Assembly (NCBI GenBank): GCA_046714175.1
Contig: JBKKBI010000042.1
Coordinates: 1-32,184 of the forward strand
Length of the DNA: 32,184 bases
Source: UBA11373 sp046714175
GTDB lineage: Bacteria; Actinomycetota; Acidimicrobiia; Spongiisociales; UBA11373
Reading direction: 5' to 3'
Position 1 is the stretch's first letter. Every line of letters begins with the position of its first letter. The position numbers and the translations under genes are program-made. The notes beneath the pieces are model-generated. The model did not search any database. It saw only the letters and a program-made list of their open reading frames with translations, and was not told the origin of the DNA. Shown here in pieces: positions 7,350 to 15,365 of the stretch.

Positions 7350-8560
7350 GACGTTGGGCCGCGCTGGTGGCGATCGCCACTGTGTTCGGTGCCACTCCGG
7401 CGCTAGCCGACGTCACCCAGGGAGACGTCGACGACGCCCGCGACCGGGTGCGGCGCGTCACCGAGAAGCTCGCCGGCGAGGTGGCTGCCTATGAGGCCGC
7501 GGTTTCGGAGGCGGCGCGGCTGCTGGATCACCTGGAACGACTGCGGGTGCAGCTCACCGTTCGGGAGCGCGACCTGGTCCAAGTCCGGCGCGCCGCCCGC
7601 AGTCGCGCTGCAGAGATGTACATGGCAGCCGGTGGGAGCCAGCTGGCGTCGGGGACCAGTAACGACGTGGAGCGGCTCCCCGCCCAAAACGTCTATCTCG
7701 CCTCGGTTGCGCAGACCGATCGCGAGGTTGTCAACCGCCTCGAGTTGGCACGACGGGACTTCGAGCAGCAACGCGGAATGGTCGCCGACGCCGTGGCGCA
7801 GCAGGAGGTGTTGCGGTCCGAGATCGAGCGCCTCGTACTTGTGATCTATGAGGAGTTGGAGCGGGTCAACCAGGAGTACCAGGCGGTGCGGGAGGAGTGG
7901 GAGGCGCAGGAGTCCAAGCGGATCCAACTCGAGGCCGAGGCGCGTCAGCGGCGGGAGTTTCTCGCCACCTCGACCACCTCCGCTCCGACGACAACTCGGC
8001 CCGCCACGAACACGACTCCGCCCACTGCCGCGACCACGACCACGACACCGACGGCACCCGGAGCTGCGACCACGACTACGGCCGCTACCGCGACGACCTC
8101 GGCCGCTGCCACTTCGACCTCCACCACGGCCCAGCCGACGACCACGGTGCCCGTGCTCCCGGCGGGAACCCGGGTGTGTCCGGTGGATGGGGCCACCGCC
8201 TTCACCGACTCCTGGGGCGACCCGCGGCCCGGGGGCCGCACCCACTCCGGAACGGACCTACTGGCGGCCGAAGGCACCCCGCTGGTGGCGATCGAGACGG
8301 GGACGATCTACAGCCCCGGCTGGCATTCGTCGGGGGGCCTAGGGCTGTACCTCCGCGGCGACTCCGGCGACACCTGGTATTACGCCCACCTCAGCTCCTA
8401 TGTGAGCGGCCTGGTGGGGGGCTTGCGGGTGGCGGCGGGGCAGAGCGTCGGCTTCGTCGGTCATACCGGTAACGCCTCCACCCCCCATCTCCACCTCGGT
8501 TGGCAGCCCGGGGGCGGGTCCTATCAGAACCCCTATCTCGTCCTGGCCGGGCTGTGCTGA
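7346..8560 (+). CDS. Secreted M23 peptidase with coiled coil and Thr-rich linker
   Basis: The 404-residue protein has a signal peptide ending near ALAD (residues 1-21). A long charged coiled coil (about 25-205) and a low-complexity Thr/Ala/Pro linker (about 208-270) follow. The C-terminal LytM/M23 domain has zinc ligands H300 and D304 (HSGTD) and H381/H383 (HLH). M23 enzymes cleave peptide cross-bridges in peptidoglycan; coiled-coil members of the EnvC type may instead activate amidases, but the complete metal site suggests an active enzyme. ATG 7346 overlaps the previous stop as ATGA. A paralogue lies directly downstream. The linker DNA is a run of ACC/ACG-like codons and may vary in length between strains. 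Confidence 0.88.
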   Translation: MRRWAALVAIATVFGATPALADVTQGDVDDARDRVRRVTEKLAGEVAAYEAAVSEAARLLDHLERLRVQLTVRERDLVQVRRAARSRAAEMYMAAGGSQLASGTSNDVERLPAQNVYLASVAQTDREVVNRLELARRDFEQQRGMVADAVAQQEVLRSEIERLVLVIYEELERVNQEYQAVREEWEAQESKRIQLEAEARQRREFLATSTTSAPTTTRPATNTTPPTAATTTTTPTAPGAATTTTAATATTSAAATSTSTTAQPTTTVPVLPAGTRVCPVDGATAFTDSWGDPRPGGRTHSGTDLLAAEGTPLVAIETGTIYSPGWHSSGGLGLYLRGDSGDTWYYAHLSSYVSGLVGGLRVAAGQSVGFVGHTGNASTPHLHLGWQPGGGSYQNPYLVLAGLC

Positions 8561-8589
8561 GTGGCGCGATCATTGATTCGGGTATGGGT

Positions 8590-8595
8590 TACCCT
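8590..8595 (+). promoter_or_regulatory. -10-like box of second M23 gene
   Basis: TACCCT lies 29 nt before ATG 8625. The implied leader contains the ribosome-binding site GGAG at 8613-8616, so this gene, unlike many neighbours, is probably leadered. Confidence 0.4.
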
Positions 8596-8624
8596 TCCCC
8601 CCGCACTCGACCGGAGACGGGGAA

Positions 8625-9707
8625 ATGCGCCGAGCTGGGGCTCTTTTCATCGCGATCCTGACTGTGGTTAGCGCCGCCCCGGCCTGGGCCGAGGTCACTC
8701 AGTCGCAGCTGCGAGAAGCCCGGGCGGCGGTTAGCGAGAAGTCCTCCGAACTCGAGTCCGAACTGGCCGCGCTCGATGCCATCCTCGCCGAGCACGCCAA
8801 CACCGAGATTCGAATCGCCCGGATCGAGGAAACCATGGCCGACCGGGAGCGGGAGATCGCGTTCTCTGCCCTCGCCGCTCGGGAGCAGGCTCGGGCCATG
8901 TATGTCAGCGCCGGCGAATCGGCGTTCCAGGCCGCGGTGAGTCCGGAAGGAATCACCCGTCTCGGGACCAAGAACGCTTACCTCGATGCCGTGGTCGAGG
9001 TGGACACGGACGCGGTGAATCAGTTGGTGTTCCTGCAACAGGACTTTGCCTCGCTGCAATCGCAATTGAGCGTCCTGCTCACCGAGCAGCAGGCACTGGC
9101 GGCGGAGGTGGCGGTCGTCACCGAAAGGCTGATGGCCGAGTTGGACGAAGCCAACGTGATCTATCAGACCCTGTACTCGCAATGGCAGACGGAAGAGGCC
9201 GAGCGGCAGCGCATTCGCGCCGCGGCGCTGGCGCGACAGCGTGCCCAAGCCGCCGCGGCCGCCGCCGCCAGCGGCAACTACGCCAGCAGCGGCTTTGTTG
9301 ACCCCAGCGGCCGCACTTGCCCGGTTGATGGCGCCAACACCTTCCGCGACTCGTGGCTCGAGCCGAGGTCGTACCGGGGCGGGTTGCATCACGGAACCGA
9401 CCTGGTAGCCGCCATCGGCACACCACTGGTGGCGATAGAGGCGGGTTACATCTACGCCAAGAGCTGGCACTGGGCCGGAGGCAACGGCTTGTACATCCGC
9501 GGGAATAGCGGCGACATCTACTACTACGCCCACATGAACGGCTACGCGCCGGGCATCAACGCTGGCACCCGGGTCGGTGTCGGTCAGCTCGTCGGATACG
9601 TCGGCAACTCCGGAGCCTCGGCGATGCCCCACCTCCACCTGGGCTATCAGCCCGGCGGCGGCGCGCTGGTGAATCCCTATCAGCTGATGGTGAAACTGTG
9701 CCGATGA
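8625..9707 (+). CDS. Secreted M23 peptidase, paralogue of the preceding gene
   Basis: The 360-residue protein has a signal peptide ending near AWAE (1-22), a coiled coil (about 25-200) and an Ala-rich segment. The M23 domain has H255 and D259 (HHGTD) and H336/H338 (HLHL). It shares domain order and phrases with the upstream M23 protein: V-T-Q at the mature N-terminus, TCPVDGANTF against VCPVDGATAF, GTPLVAIE in both, and YYAH. It has no Thr-rich linker, so the catalytic domain sits closer to the coiled coil. The pair looks like a tandem duplication, and the separate promoter and GGAG site suggest independent expression. Probable role: peptidoglycan remodelling outside the membrane. Confidence 0.88.
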   Translation: MRRAGALFIAILTVVSAAPAWAEVTQSQLREARAAVSEKSSELESELAALDAILAEHANTEIRIARIEETMADREREIAFSALAAREQARAMYVSAGESAFQAAVSPEGITRLGTKNAYLDAVVEVDTDAVNQLVFLQQDFASLQSQLSVLLTEQQALAAEVAVVTERLMAELDEANVIYQTLYSQWQTEEAERQRIRAAALARQRAQAAAAAAASGNYASSGFVDPSGRTCPVDGANTFRDSWLEPRSYRGGLHHGTDLVAAIGTPLVAIEAGYIYAKSWHWAGGNGLYIRGNSGDIYYYAHMNGYAPGINAGTRVGVGQLVGYVGNSGASAMPHLHLGYQPGGGALVNPYQLMVKLCR

Positions 9708-9713
9708 GCACTG

Positions 9714-9862
9714 AGGCATCGGGCACCAGGCACTAGGACGGGCGGCGAGGGTCGAAGGAACTGACTCCGGACCTCAGGGGAGCGAAGACTCTCTGGGTGC
9801 GGTCCCATCGCGATTTCCGTGTTTGGCGCCAGGCACGAGACCGTATCGGGCGCCTCATGCCT
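9714..9862. repeat. Heptamer inverted array, locus A (AGGCAYN type)
   Basis: The plus-strand arm has the 7-bp units AGGCATC, GGGCACC, AGGCACT and AGGACGG in phase at 9714-9741. Two units in the opposite direction, AGGCATG and AGGCGCC, occupy 9862-9849 and run into the mrp stop codon. A further AGGCACG is at 9831-9837. The array fills the gap between the converging M23 and mrp genes. It is the least regular of the four heptamer loci. Confidence 0.5.
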
Positions 9863-11009
9863 AGGTCGCGGCTCTCTCGAGCCCCTCCAACAGCACCGCA
9901 ATCCGCGCCGTGCAGGTCTCTTCTTGGGCTGGAGGGACGAGTTCCACGATCCGCTTGGCTGCGAGGGTGATCGCCTGGGCCGAGGGGGCGTCGGGATGGG
10001 AGAGGACCACCGGGGTGCCGTCGTCCCCGCCGGCGACGACCAGGGGATCGAGCGGCACGCGGGCCAGCAGGGGTACCCCGAGATCGTTGGCCAGCGCCTC
10101 GCCACCGCCAGTGCCGAACAGGTCGTAGTGGGCGCCGGTCTCGGTGGTGAAGCCGGACATGTTCTCGATCACCCCGACGACCGGCATATAGGACCGGCGC
10201 GCCATGTCGGCGACCCGGGCGGCCACCTTCTGCGCGGCTTTCTGCGGTGTGGTGACCACGACCATTTCCGCCTGGGGCAGGAGTCGGGAGAGCGCCATTT
10301 GCACATCCCCAGTGCCGGGGGGCATGTCGAGGACCAAGTAGTCCAGTTCACGGTCCCAGGCGACGTCGCGCAGAAATTGCTCCAGAGCCTTGCTCAGCAT
10401 CAGGCCCCGCCACATGAGAGCCGTCTCTTCGGTCTCGACCAGCAGGCCGGTGGAGACGACCTGGATACCCTGTGCCATCACGGGAATGATCTTGCGATCC
10501 GGACCGGCCTCGAGGCGGGCCGAAGAACCGAGCATGCGTGGCACCGAGAAACCCCAGATGTCGGCATCGAGCAGGCCGACCCGGAACCCGGCCAGACGCA
10601 TGGCGACGGCGAGGTTCACACTCAACGACGACTTCCCGACGCCTCCTTTTCCGGAACCGACTGCGATGACCCGGGTGAGCGGGTTCACCATCGTGGGTGC
10701 CGCTCCCTCGCGAGCCCGCCGCCGAGCGACGCCCATCAGTTCGGCGCGTTGGTCCGCCGTCATGGCCACGACCTGGACTCGCACCTCGTCGATCCCGGGG
10801 ATGGCGGTCACCTTCCGCTTTACGTCGGCTTCGATTTGGTCCCGCATCGGGCAGGCAGCGATGGTCAGGGCGAGTTCGATGGTTGCCACCCCGTCTGCCA
10901 CCGTGGCGTCTCGCACCATGCCCAACTCGACCACATCTGCACCCAACTCGGGGTCCATGACGCCGCGCAGCGCCGCCATTACTTCCTCAGGGCCGACGGT
11001 GGTTCGCAT
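9861..11009 (-). CDS. mrp: Mrp/NBP35-type P-loop ATPase, Fe-S cluster carrier
   Basis: The 382-residue protein joins an N-terminal MIP18/DUF59-type domain (about 1-90, with C53 in AACPMRD) to a Mrp ATPase domain. The latter has the deviant Walker A GKGGVGKSS (120-128), DADIWGFSVPRML and VLDMPPGTGD. Mrp proteins hold and transfer Fe-S clusters. The CxxC pair that many family members carry after ENMS is missing (ENMSGFTTETGAHYDLFG), so cluster binding, if any, would need other residues. It is divergent from a HesB/ErpA-type Fe-S gene, which supports a shared role. ATG 11009 is preceded by TACCTT with a 6-nt gap and no ribosome-binding site. Confidence 0.93.
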   Translation of the reverse strand: MRTTVGPEEVMAALRGVMDPELGADVVELGMVRDATVADGVATIELALTIAACPMRDQIEADVKRKVTAIPGIDEVRVQVVAMTADQRAELMGVARRRAREGAAPTMVNPLTRVIAVGSGKGGVGKSSLSVNLAVAMRLAGFRVGLLDADIWGFSVPRMLGSSARLEAGPDRKIIPVMAQGIQVVSTGLLVETEETALMWRGLMLSKALEQFLRDVAWDRELDYLVLDMPPGTGDVQMALSRLLPQAEMVVVTTPQKAAQKVAARVADMARRSYMPVVGVIENMSGFTTETGAHYDLFGTGGGEALANDLGVPLLARVPLDPLVVAGGDDGTPVVLSHPDAPSAQAITLAAKRIVELVPPAQEETCTARIAVLLEGLERAAT

Positions 11010-11015
11010 GAGGTC

Positions 11016-11021
11016 AAGGTA
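11016..11021 (-). promoter_or_regulatory. -10 box, leaderless start of mrp
   Basis: TACCTT on the minus strand lies 6 nt before ATG 11009. Confidence 0.5.
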
Positions 11022-11069
11022 GGCGCCGAGGTCCGGGTAGGCGAACTCCTATTGGTGCCCCGATCGCCT

Positions 11070-11075
11070 TATACT
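11070..11075 (+). promoter_or_regulatory. -10 box of the HesB/ErpA-type gene
   Basis: TATACT lies 31 nt before ATG 11107 and leaves a leader with the ribosome-binding site GGGAGC. CCCCGATCG occurs on both sides of the box (11058-11066 and 11089-11097), a possible direct-repeat operator. Confidence 0.45.
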
Positions 11076-11106
11076 GCTGGCCTCTCACCCCCGATCGGGA
11101 GCGGTT

Positions 11107-11466
11107 ATGCAGACGATCTCCATCACCCCACGCGGGGCACAGCCCAAGGTGACCATGACGGCGGCTGCAGCGGCCAAGGTCGCCGAGCTTATTGCCAAGG
11201 AGGGTGACCCCACTCTGTCGCTTCGCCTCGGGGTGCGCCCTGGTGGCTGCTCGGGGTTCAGCTATCAGCTTGAACTGGATGCGGCCGTGGACACGACCGA
11301 CGTCGTCAACGAGTTCGAGGGCGTTCGCCTGGTGGTCGATGCCGAGAGCTTGGGGATGGTCGGCGGCGCTGAAATCGACTACCGCGATGGATTGCAGGGT
11401 GCGGGGTTTCACATCAACAACCCCAACGTGACCCGTAGCTGCGGTTGCGGCAACTCCTTCTCATAG
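11107..11466 (+). CDS. erpA: HesB/IscA/ErpA-family Fe-S insertion protein
   Basis: The 119-residue protein has the A-type carrier signature: C48 in RPGGCSGFSY and C112/C114 in the C-terminal SCGCGNSFS. A-type carriers deliver Fe-S clusters to apo-enzymes. The length and the three cysteines are canonical. The ribosome-binding site GGGAGC lies just upstream of ATG 11107. It is divergent from mrp, giving a compact Fe-S maturation pair with 97 bp between starts. ErpA-like is the usual name for single A-type carriers in Actinobacteria; IscA or SufA would be equally defensible names. Confidence 0.9.
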   Translation: MQTISITPRGAQPKVTMTAAAAAKVAELIAKEGDPTLSLRLGVRPGGCSGFSYQLELDAAVDTTDVVNEFEGVRLVVDAESLGMVGGAEIDYRDGLQGAGFHINNPNVTRSCGCGNSFS

Positions 11467-11522
11467 ACACCAGGCATCGGGGCCGCGAGTCGCTCCTCTG
11501 GCTCATGACTACTCCGCTTCGG

Positions 11523-11528
11523 TAGCCT
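11523..11528 (+). promoter_or_regulatory. -10-like box of ridA-ALDH operon
   Basis: TAGCCT lies 31 nt before ATG 11560. The ribosome-binding site AGGAGA (11545-11550) is inside the implied leader. Confidence 0.4.
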
Positions 11529-11559
11529 GAAGTTCCAACCACGCAGGAGAGCCCGCCCC

Positions 11560-11940
11560 ATGCCCAAGTCCGTCCCCGCGATCAACCACGGCCCCAAGCC
11601 GGTCGGGCCGTACTCGGTCGTCACCGAAGCCAGCGGGCTCGTGTTCGTCTCCGGCCAGGTCGCTTTCGACCCCGCCACCCATGTCAAGATCGAGGGCGAC
11701 ACCGCCGCCGAGGCCGAACGAGTGATGGCCAACATCGGTTCGATCCTCGCCGACGTGGGGCTCGGTTACGACGACATCGTGAAGACCACGATCTTCCTGC
11801 TCGACATCGCCGACTTTGGGGCCGTGAATCAGGTGTACGGCAAATTCTTCACCGGACCACCGCCCGCTCGGTCCACATTCCAGGTGGCAGCGCTCCCGGC
11901 CGGCTTCAAGGTCGAGATCGAAGCCATTGCCGCACGCTGA
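11560..11940 (+). CDS. ridA: RidA-family imine/enamine deaminase
   Basis: The 126-residue protein is a full-length YjgF/YER057c/UK114 member, with GPYSVV, the active-site arginine R104 in PPARSTFQVAALP and the terminal VEIEAIA. RidA hydrolyses reactive enamine/imine intermediates to ketones and ammonia, protecting PLP enzymes. AGGAGA 9 nt upstream supports the start. The stop is 10 nt before an ALDH7-type gene, so the two form an operon. The natural substrate of that dehydrogenase is in equilibrium with a cyclic imine, which makes the pairing chemically sensible, though this is inference. Confidence 0.93.
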   Translation: MPKSVPAINHGPKPVGPYSVVTEASGLVFVSGQVAFDPATHVKIEGDTAAEAERVMANIGSILADVGLGYDDIVKTTIFLLDIADFGAVNQVYGKFFTGPPPARSTFQVAALPAGFKVEIEAIAAR

Positions 11941-11950
11941 GAGGACCGCG

Positions 11951-13474
11951 ATGAACCAGAAACAGATTTTCGATTCCCTCGGGCTCTCCGACGTCGAGCC
12001 GGGCGCCTTCGCCGGCGATTGGGTGGAAACAAACGGTCCGGAGTTGGTCGTGGAGAATCCATCCACGGCTCGACCGATCTCGCGCGTGCGCCAGGCATCT
12101 GCTGCCGATTACGAGAGGGTGATCGTTTCCTCCGAGGAGACATTCCTCCGTTGGCGAATGATCCCGGCCCCCAAGCGCGGGGAGTACGTTCGCCAGATCG
12201 GCAACGCCCTGCGGGACCACAAGCCGGAGTTGGCGGCTCTGGTGTCCCTGGAGATGGGGAAGATCCTTGCCGAGGCCGAGGGCGAGGTCCAGGAGATGAT
12301 CGACATCGCCGACTTCGCTGTTGGACTGTCCCGCCAGCTGTACGGACTCACCATGGTCTCGGAGCGCCCTCGGCATCGCATGTATGAGCAGTGGCATCCG
12401 CTCGGCCCGGTCGGGGTGATTTCTGCCTTCAACTTCCCCGTCGCAGTGTGGTCGTGGAACTCCTTCATCGCCGCGGTGTGTGGTGACACCATCGTGTGGA
12501 AGCCGTCTTCGCAGACTCCTCTCTCTGCCATCGCGGTAACCCGGATCGCCGCCGCGGTGATGGCGGGTACCGGCTTCGAAGGGGTCTTCAACCTGGCCGT
12601 CGGGCGAGGAGCCGAGGTAGGAGACCGCCTCATCAACGACCGCCGGGTTCCGCTGATCTCCGCTACCGGGTCCTGCAACATGGGGGAGAAGGTGGCGATG
12701 GCCGTCGCCAAGAGGCTGGGAAGGTCGCTGCTCGAACTCGGCGGCAACAACGCTGTCACCGTGCTGGACGATGCCGACCCAGAGCTCGTTACCAGGGCGG
12801 TGTTGTTCGGAGCGGTGGGAACCGCAGGACAGCGTTGCACGACGGTGCGGCGGATGATCGTGGAGTCGGGGATCAAGGGGGATGTCCTCAAGCGCCTGGT
12901 CGATGCCTATCAGCAAGTCCGGATCGGAGATCCCTTGGATAGATCAACGCTGATGGGGCCGCTCGTGAACGCCGGTGCCGTGGACACCATGCTGGCGGCG
13001 GTGGAGATCGCCGTCGAGCAAGGTGGCAAGGTGCTCACCGGTGGCAAGCGGGCTGCTGTGCCCGGCCTCGGCGGCCATTTCGTCCAGCCCACGATCATCG
13101 AGATCGACCGATCGGCACCGATCGTGCAAGAGGAGACTTTTGCCCCGATCCTGTTCGTGATCGAGGCCGGTGGCGTTCAGGATGCGATCGCGGTGCAGAA
13201 CGGGGTTCGCCAGGGCCTGTCTTCTTCGATCTTTACCAACGGCATGCGCGCCGCCGAACTGTTTCTCTCTGTCGAGGGTTCCGATTGCGGCATCGCCAAC
13301 GTGAACATCGGCACTTCTGGTGCCGAGATCGGCGGGGCATTCGGGGGCGAGAAGGAGACGGGCGGGGGTCGCGAGGCCGGGTCCGACTCCTGGAAGGCGT
13401 ACATGCGGCGCCAGACGAACACGATCAACTGGAGCAGTGACCTGCCGCTCGCCCAGGGGATCGAGTTCGGGTGA
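11951..13474 (+). CDS. ALDH7-type aldehyde dehydrogenase (aminoadipate semialdehyde dehydrogenase-like)
   Basis: The 507-residue protein belongs to the antiquitin/ALDH7 branch, shown by ELGGNNA, FGAVGTAGQRCTT and the C-terminal GTSGAEIGGAFGGEKETGG. The catalytic cysteine is C296 and the general-base glutamate E262. ALDH7 enzymes oxidise alpha-aminoadipate semialdehyde (in equilibrium with piperideine-6-carboxylate) to alpha-aminoadipate with NAD(P)+ in lysine breakdown. No lysine aminotransferase or lysine dehydrogenase gene is nearby, so the pathway is inferred from the family alone. The ribosome-binding site GAGAGGA precedes ATG 11951. It is translated in series with ridA. Confidence 0.9.
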   Translation: MNQKQIFDSLGLSDVEPGAFAGDWVETNGPELVVENPSTARPISRVRQASAADYERVIVSSEETFLRWRMIPAPKRGEYVRQIGNALRDHKPELAALVSLEMGKILAEAEGEVQEMIDIADFAVGLSRQLYGLTMVSERPRHRMYEQWHPLGPVGVISAFNFPVAVWSWNSFIAAVCGDTIVWKPSSQTPLSAIAVTRIAAAVMAGTGFEGVFNLAVGRGAEVGDRLINDRRVPLISATGSCNMGEKVAMAVAKRLGRSLLELGGNNAVTVLDDADPELVTRAVLFGAVGTAGQRCTTVRRMIVESGIKGDVLKRLVDAYQQVRIGDPLDRSTLMGPLVNAGAVDTMLAAVEIAVEQGGKVLTGGKRAAVPGLGGHFVQPTIIEIDRSAPIVQEETFAPILFVIEAGGVQDAIAVQNGVRQGLSSSIFTNGMRAAELFLSVEGSDCGIANVNIGTSGAEIGGAFGGEKETGGGREAGSDSWKAYMRRQTNTINWSSDLPLAQGIEFG

Positions 13475-13499
13475 TTGCATCGTGGCCAGCAATGCGCTG

Positions 13500-13508
13500 T
13501 GGTTTACT
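13500..13508 (+). promoter_or_regulatory. Extended -10 element of L,D-transpeptidase gene
   Basis: TGGTTTACT fits an extended -10 (TGn plus TTTACT) 33 nt before GTG 13542. No convincing -35 box is seen. Confidence 0.35.
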
Positions 13509-13541
13509 GTTGACCGGCGCACGGACCGCGAGGGGACTTTG

Positions 13542-14531
13542 GTGAGTGGTAGGGCAACCAGCCAGGCGCGTCGCAGCCTTCTTGCCGCGACCATTCTGGC
13601 GGCGGCGGTGGCAACGACCGGGGCTCCCCTGGCCGTGGCCGCCCCCCCGGACTTCAACGATCCCGTACCGTCGCGTCCGGATCGGTACTTCAACGGACTC
13701 GAGCCGGGGGCGGTGCTCGGGGGGGTGACCCTTCCGGTCGACTGGAGCCAGCGCGAGTCGCCCTGCCCCAGCGATCCCGACGCCGCCCATCTGCAGCACC
13801 GAGTAGCACCCTCGATGCGGCCCCCGCTGTGCTTCGGCGACCAGTCCGAGGCGGTGATCTATCTCCAGCAACTACTCGCCGAAAAGAAGTTGTACCGAGC
13901 GGAGATCAGCGGGGTATTCGATGTGCAGACTCAGTTCGCGGTCTATGCGTTCCACAAGTTGACCGGCCCCGCGCATACCGATCCGCGTACCGCCGGGGCG
14001 GAGTGGCGGGCCAACCCGCCCCCGGGCGACTGGACCGTGCAGGACTGGGCGATGCTGGAGGACTTCGAGCCGCTCCCCCCCAAGCTCCGCCTCGGCCAGC
14101 CCGATCGAGTCGAGACCGACATCGGGCATCAGGTGCTTTACCTGATCGAGAACGATCGGGTCGAGGCGATCATCCCGGTGAGCACCGGCCGCGGACCCGG
14201 GGAGCGCGGATGCATGCCGTACGGATGCGGTGCCTTCGCGACCCCCCGCACCGAGTTGCTTCCCGAAGGAAGCACTTTCTACACCGCGCACACGTACAAC
14301 GGAGGGTGGGGCGGCCTCTACCGGATATACAAGGCCATCTTCTACACCGGCCAGTATGGCGAGTGGTATTACGCCCTCCACGGCTATCCCTTGGTGCCCA
14401 ACTATCCAGCGTCAGGCGGCTGCACGCGGATGCCGGTCTGGGATATGGACTTCCTCCGCCCCACCGGCTTGGCCGACGACCCGGATGCCCGTATCTACCT
14501 CGGCATGGTCATCCATGTCTGGGACGCCTGA
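13542..14531 (+). CDS. Secreted L,D-transpeptidase with peptidoglycan-binding domain
   Basis: The 329-residue protein has a signal peptide (about 1-33, ending near AVAAPP) and a PG_binding_1-like helical domain (about 85-140, GDQSEAVIYLQQLL ... GVFDVQTQFAVYAF). A C-terminal YkuD catalytic domain has HGYPLVPN followed by SGGCTRMP with nucleophile C294. Such enzymes form 3-3 cross-links in peptidoglycan or attach proteins to it. GTG 13542 is chosen because AGGGG lies 6 nt upstream and the signal peptide follows. The YkuD domain has several extra aromatic segments (YNGGWGGLYRIYK), as in some actinobacterial homologues. It converges on the next gene with only 7 bp between stops. Confidence 0.88.
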   Translation: MSGRATSQARRSLLAATILAAAVATTGAPLAVAAPPDFNDPVPSRPDRYFNGLEPGAVLGGVTLPVDWSQRESPCPSDPDAAHLQHRVAPSMRPPLCFGDQSEAVIYLQQLLAEKKLYRAEISGVFDVQTQFAVYAFHKLTGPAHTDPRTAGAEWRANPPPGDWTVQDWAMLEDFEPLPPKLRLGQPDRVETDIGHQVLYLIENDRVEAIIPVSTGRGPGERGCMPYGCGAFATPRTELLPEGSTFYTAHTYNGGWGGLYRIYKAIFYTGQYGEWYYALHGYPLVPNYPASGGCTRMPVWDMDFLRPTGLADDPDARIYLGMVIHVWDA

Positions 14532-14538
14532 GAGCGAT

Positions 14539-14967
14539 TCACAGGTACCACAGGTCGCCTTCGAACTCGAAGCCGAGCGCCTCCTGCTCCCAGGCAGTGC
14601 GCTTGTCGATGAGCCAATCGAGAAATTGTCGGCGCTTCTCACCGAAGTCGGCGGCACCGCCAAATCCGGTGATCGCAGCCACCTCTTCAGCGACGATATC
14701 CCCGTCCTTGCTGCGATACCGCCCCATCACGATGGTCTCGCGACAGCCTCCGAACAGCGATACCAGCAGGGTGGCGGTCTCGTCGCGCCGCGCCTTGAAC
14801 TCCTCAGGCGAGATCGCTTGGTCGCCGCGGGTGGAGGGCACATAGACGACGCACTCAAGAGGAAAGTGAACTATTCCGCGAGGGATCTTTTCGAACGGAA
14901 GTACGGAGGTCCATTCGTCGTCGACCTCGAACCGGTTCACCTCATTGCGCTTGCCCGGCGTAGTCAT
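14539..14967 (-). CDS. Conserved-looking hypothetical protein, 142 aa
   Basis: I cannot assign a function. The protein is soluble and mixed alpha/beta in look, with neither signal peptide nor membrane segment. Its second half has the pattern VVYVPSTRGDQAISPEEF, then LFGGC, a MGRYRSKDGDIVAEEV strand region, and an ending FEFEGDLWYL. From memory this resembles a small family of uncharacterised bacterial and archaeal proteins with a VPST...FGG...E-F-E-G-D-L layout, but I cannot name it. GAGAGG lies about 8 nt before ATG 14967, and codon use matches neighbours, so the gene is very probably real. It converges on the L,D-transpeptidase. Confidence 0.75.
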   Translation of the reverse strand: MTTPGKRNEVNRFEVDDEWTSVLPFEKIPRGIVHFPLECVVYVPSTRGDQAISPEEFKARRDETATLLVSLFGGCRETIVMGRYRSKDGDIVAEEVAAITGFGGAADFGEKRRQFLDWLIDKRTAWEQEALGFEFEGDLWYL

Positions 14968-15032
14968 GACACGGCCTCTCTGTCGTCGCTGGGTGGAGAC
15001 GATATCGCTCGGCTACGAACGGGGAGGGGCGT

Positions 15033-15299
15033 TTAGGGGGTGGCGCTGACGAATGCCACGATCGCGGCGACGACCATCGCGATGACGAGTGCCGCCACTA
15101 CCGCAACCACTGCCCCGCGATTGGGGATCACAGTGGGCTGCTCGGGGCGGGGGCGGGCGGCGGCGCGCCGGCCGGGAACGGGAGACGCCGCTGGTGGGAC
15201 CGGAGCCGGAGTGTCGGGCGGCACCGGCATGGGGCGGGTGGCGCTTTCCCGCGCTTGGCGGAGCAACTCCTCGCTTCCCGGCATCCCGTCGGAGGTCAT
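15033..15299 (-). CDS. Small tail-anchored membrane protein, 88 aa
   Basis: This has no recognised family. The N-terminal 60 residues are polar and Pro/Ala/Arg-rich, followed by one strongly hydrophobic C-terminal helix (about 64-84, VVAVVAALVIAMVVAAIVAF) and a three- to four-residue tail. That layout suggests a single-pass protein with its N-terminus in the cytoplasm. It lies 66 bp downstream of the ABC exporter operon on the same strand. A TACCGT box 8 nt before ATG 15299 suggests its own leaderless transcript. It may be an accessory protein of the exporter, but this rests only on position. Confidence 0.6.
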   Translation of the reverse strand: MTSDGMPGSEELLRQARESATRPMPVPPDTPAPVPPAASPVPGRRAAARPRPEQPTVIPNRGAVVAVVAALVIAMVVAAIVAFVSATP

Positions 15300-15307
15300 C
15301 GGGGGTA

Positions 15308-15313
15308 ACGGTA
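15308..15313 (-). promoter_or_regulatory. -10-like box of the small membrane protein gene
   Basis: TACCGT on the minus strand lies 8 nt before ATG 15299, and no ribosome-binding site is present. Confidence 0.35.
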
Positions 15314-15365
15314 CCCGGCGCGTGCGACGGGCGGGTTCATCGTCACGGTCGTTGCTGGGAACCCA

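Noticed and set aside
10081..10180. Loss of the CxxC pair in Mrp as a sign of a broken gene
   Set aside because: The ATPase motifs and length are complete, and actinobacterial Mrp proteins commonly lack this pair, as far as I recall.
8579..15316. Similar GGGTA...TACCC inverted repeats before the second M23 gene (8579-8594) and the small membrane protein gene (15303-15316) as a shared operator
   Set aside because: The repeats are short and imperfect, and both overlap TACCNT -10 boxes, which alone explain the TACC similarity.
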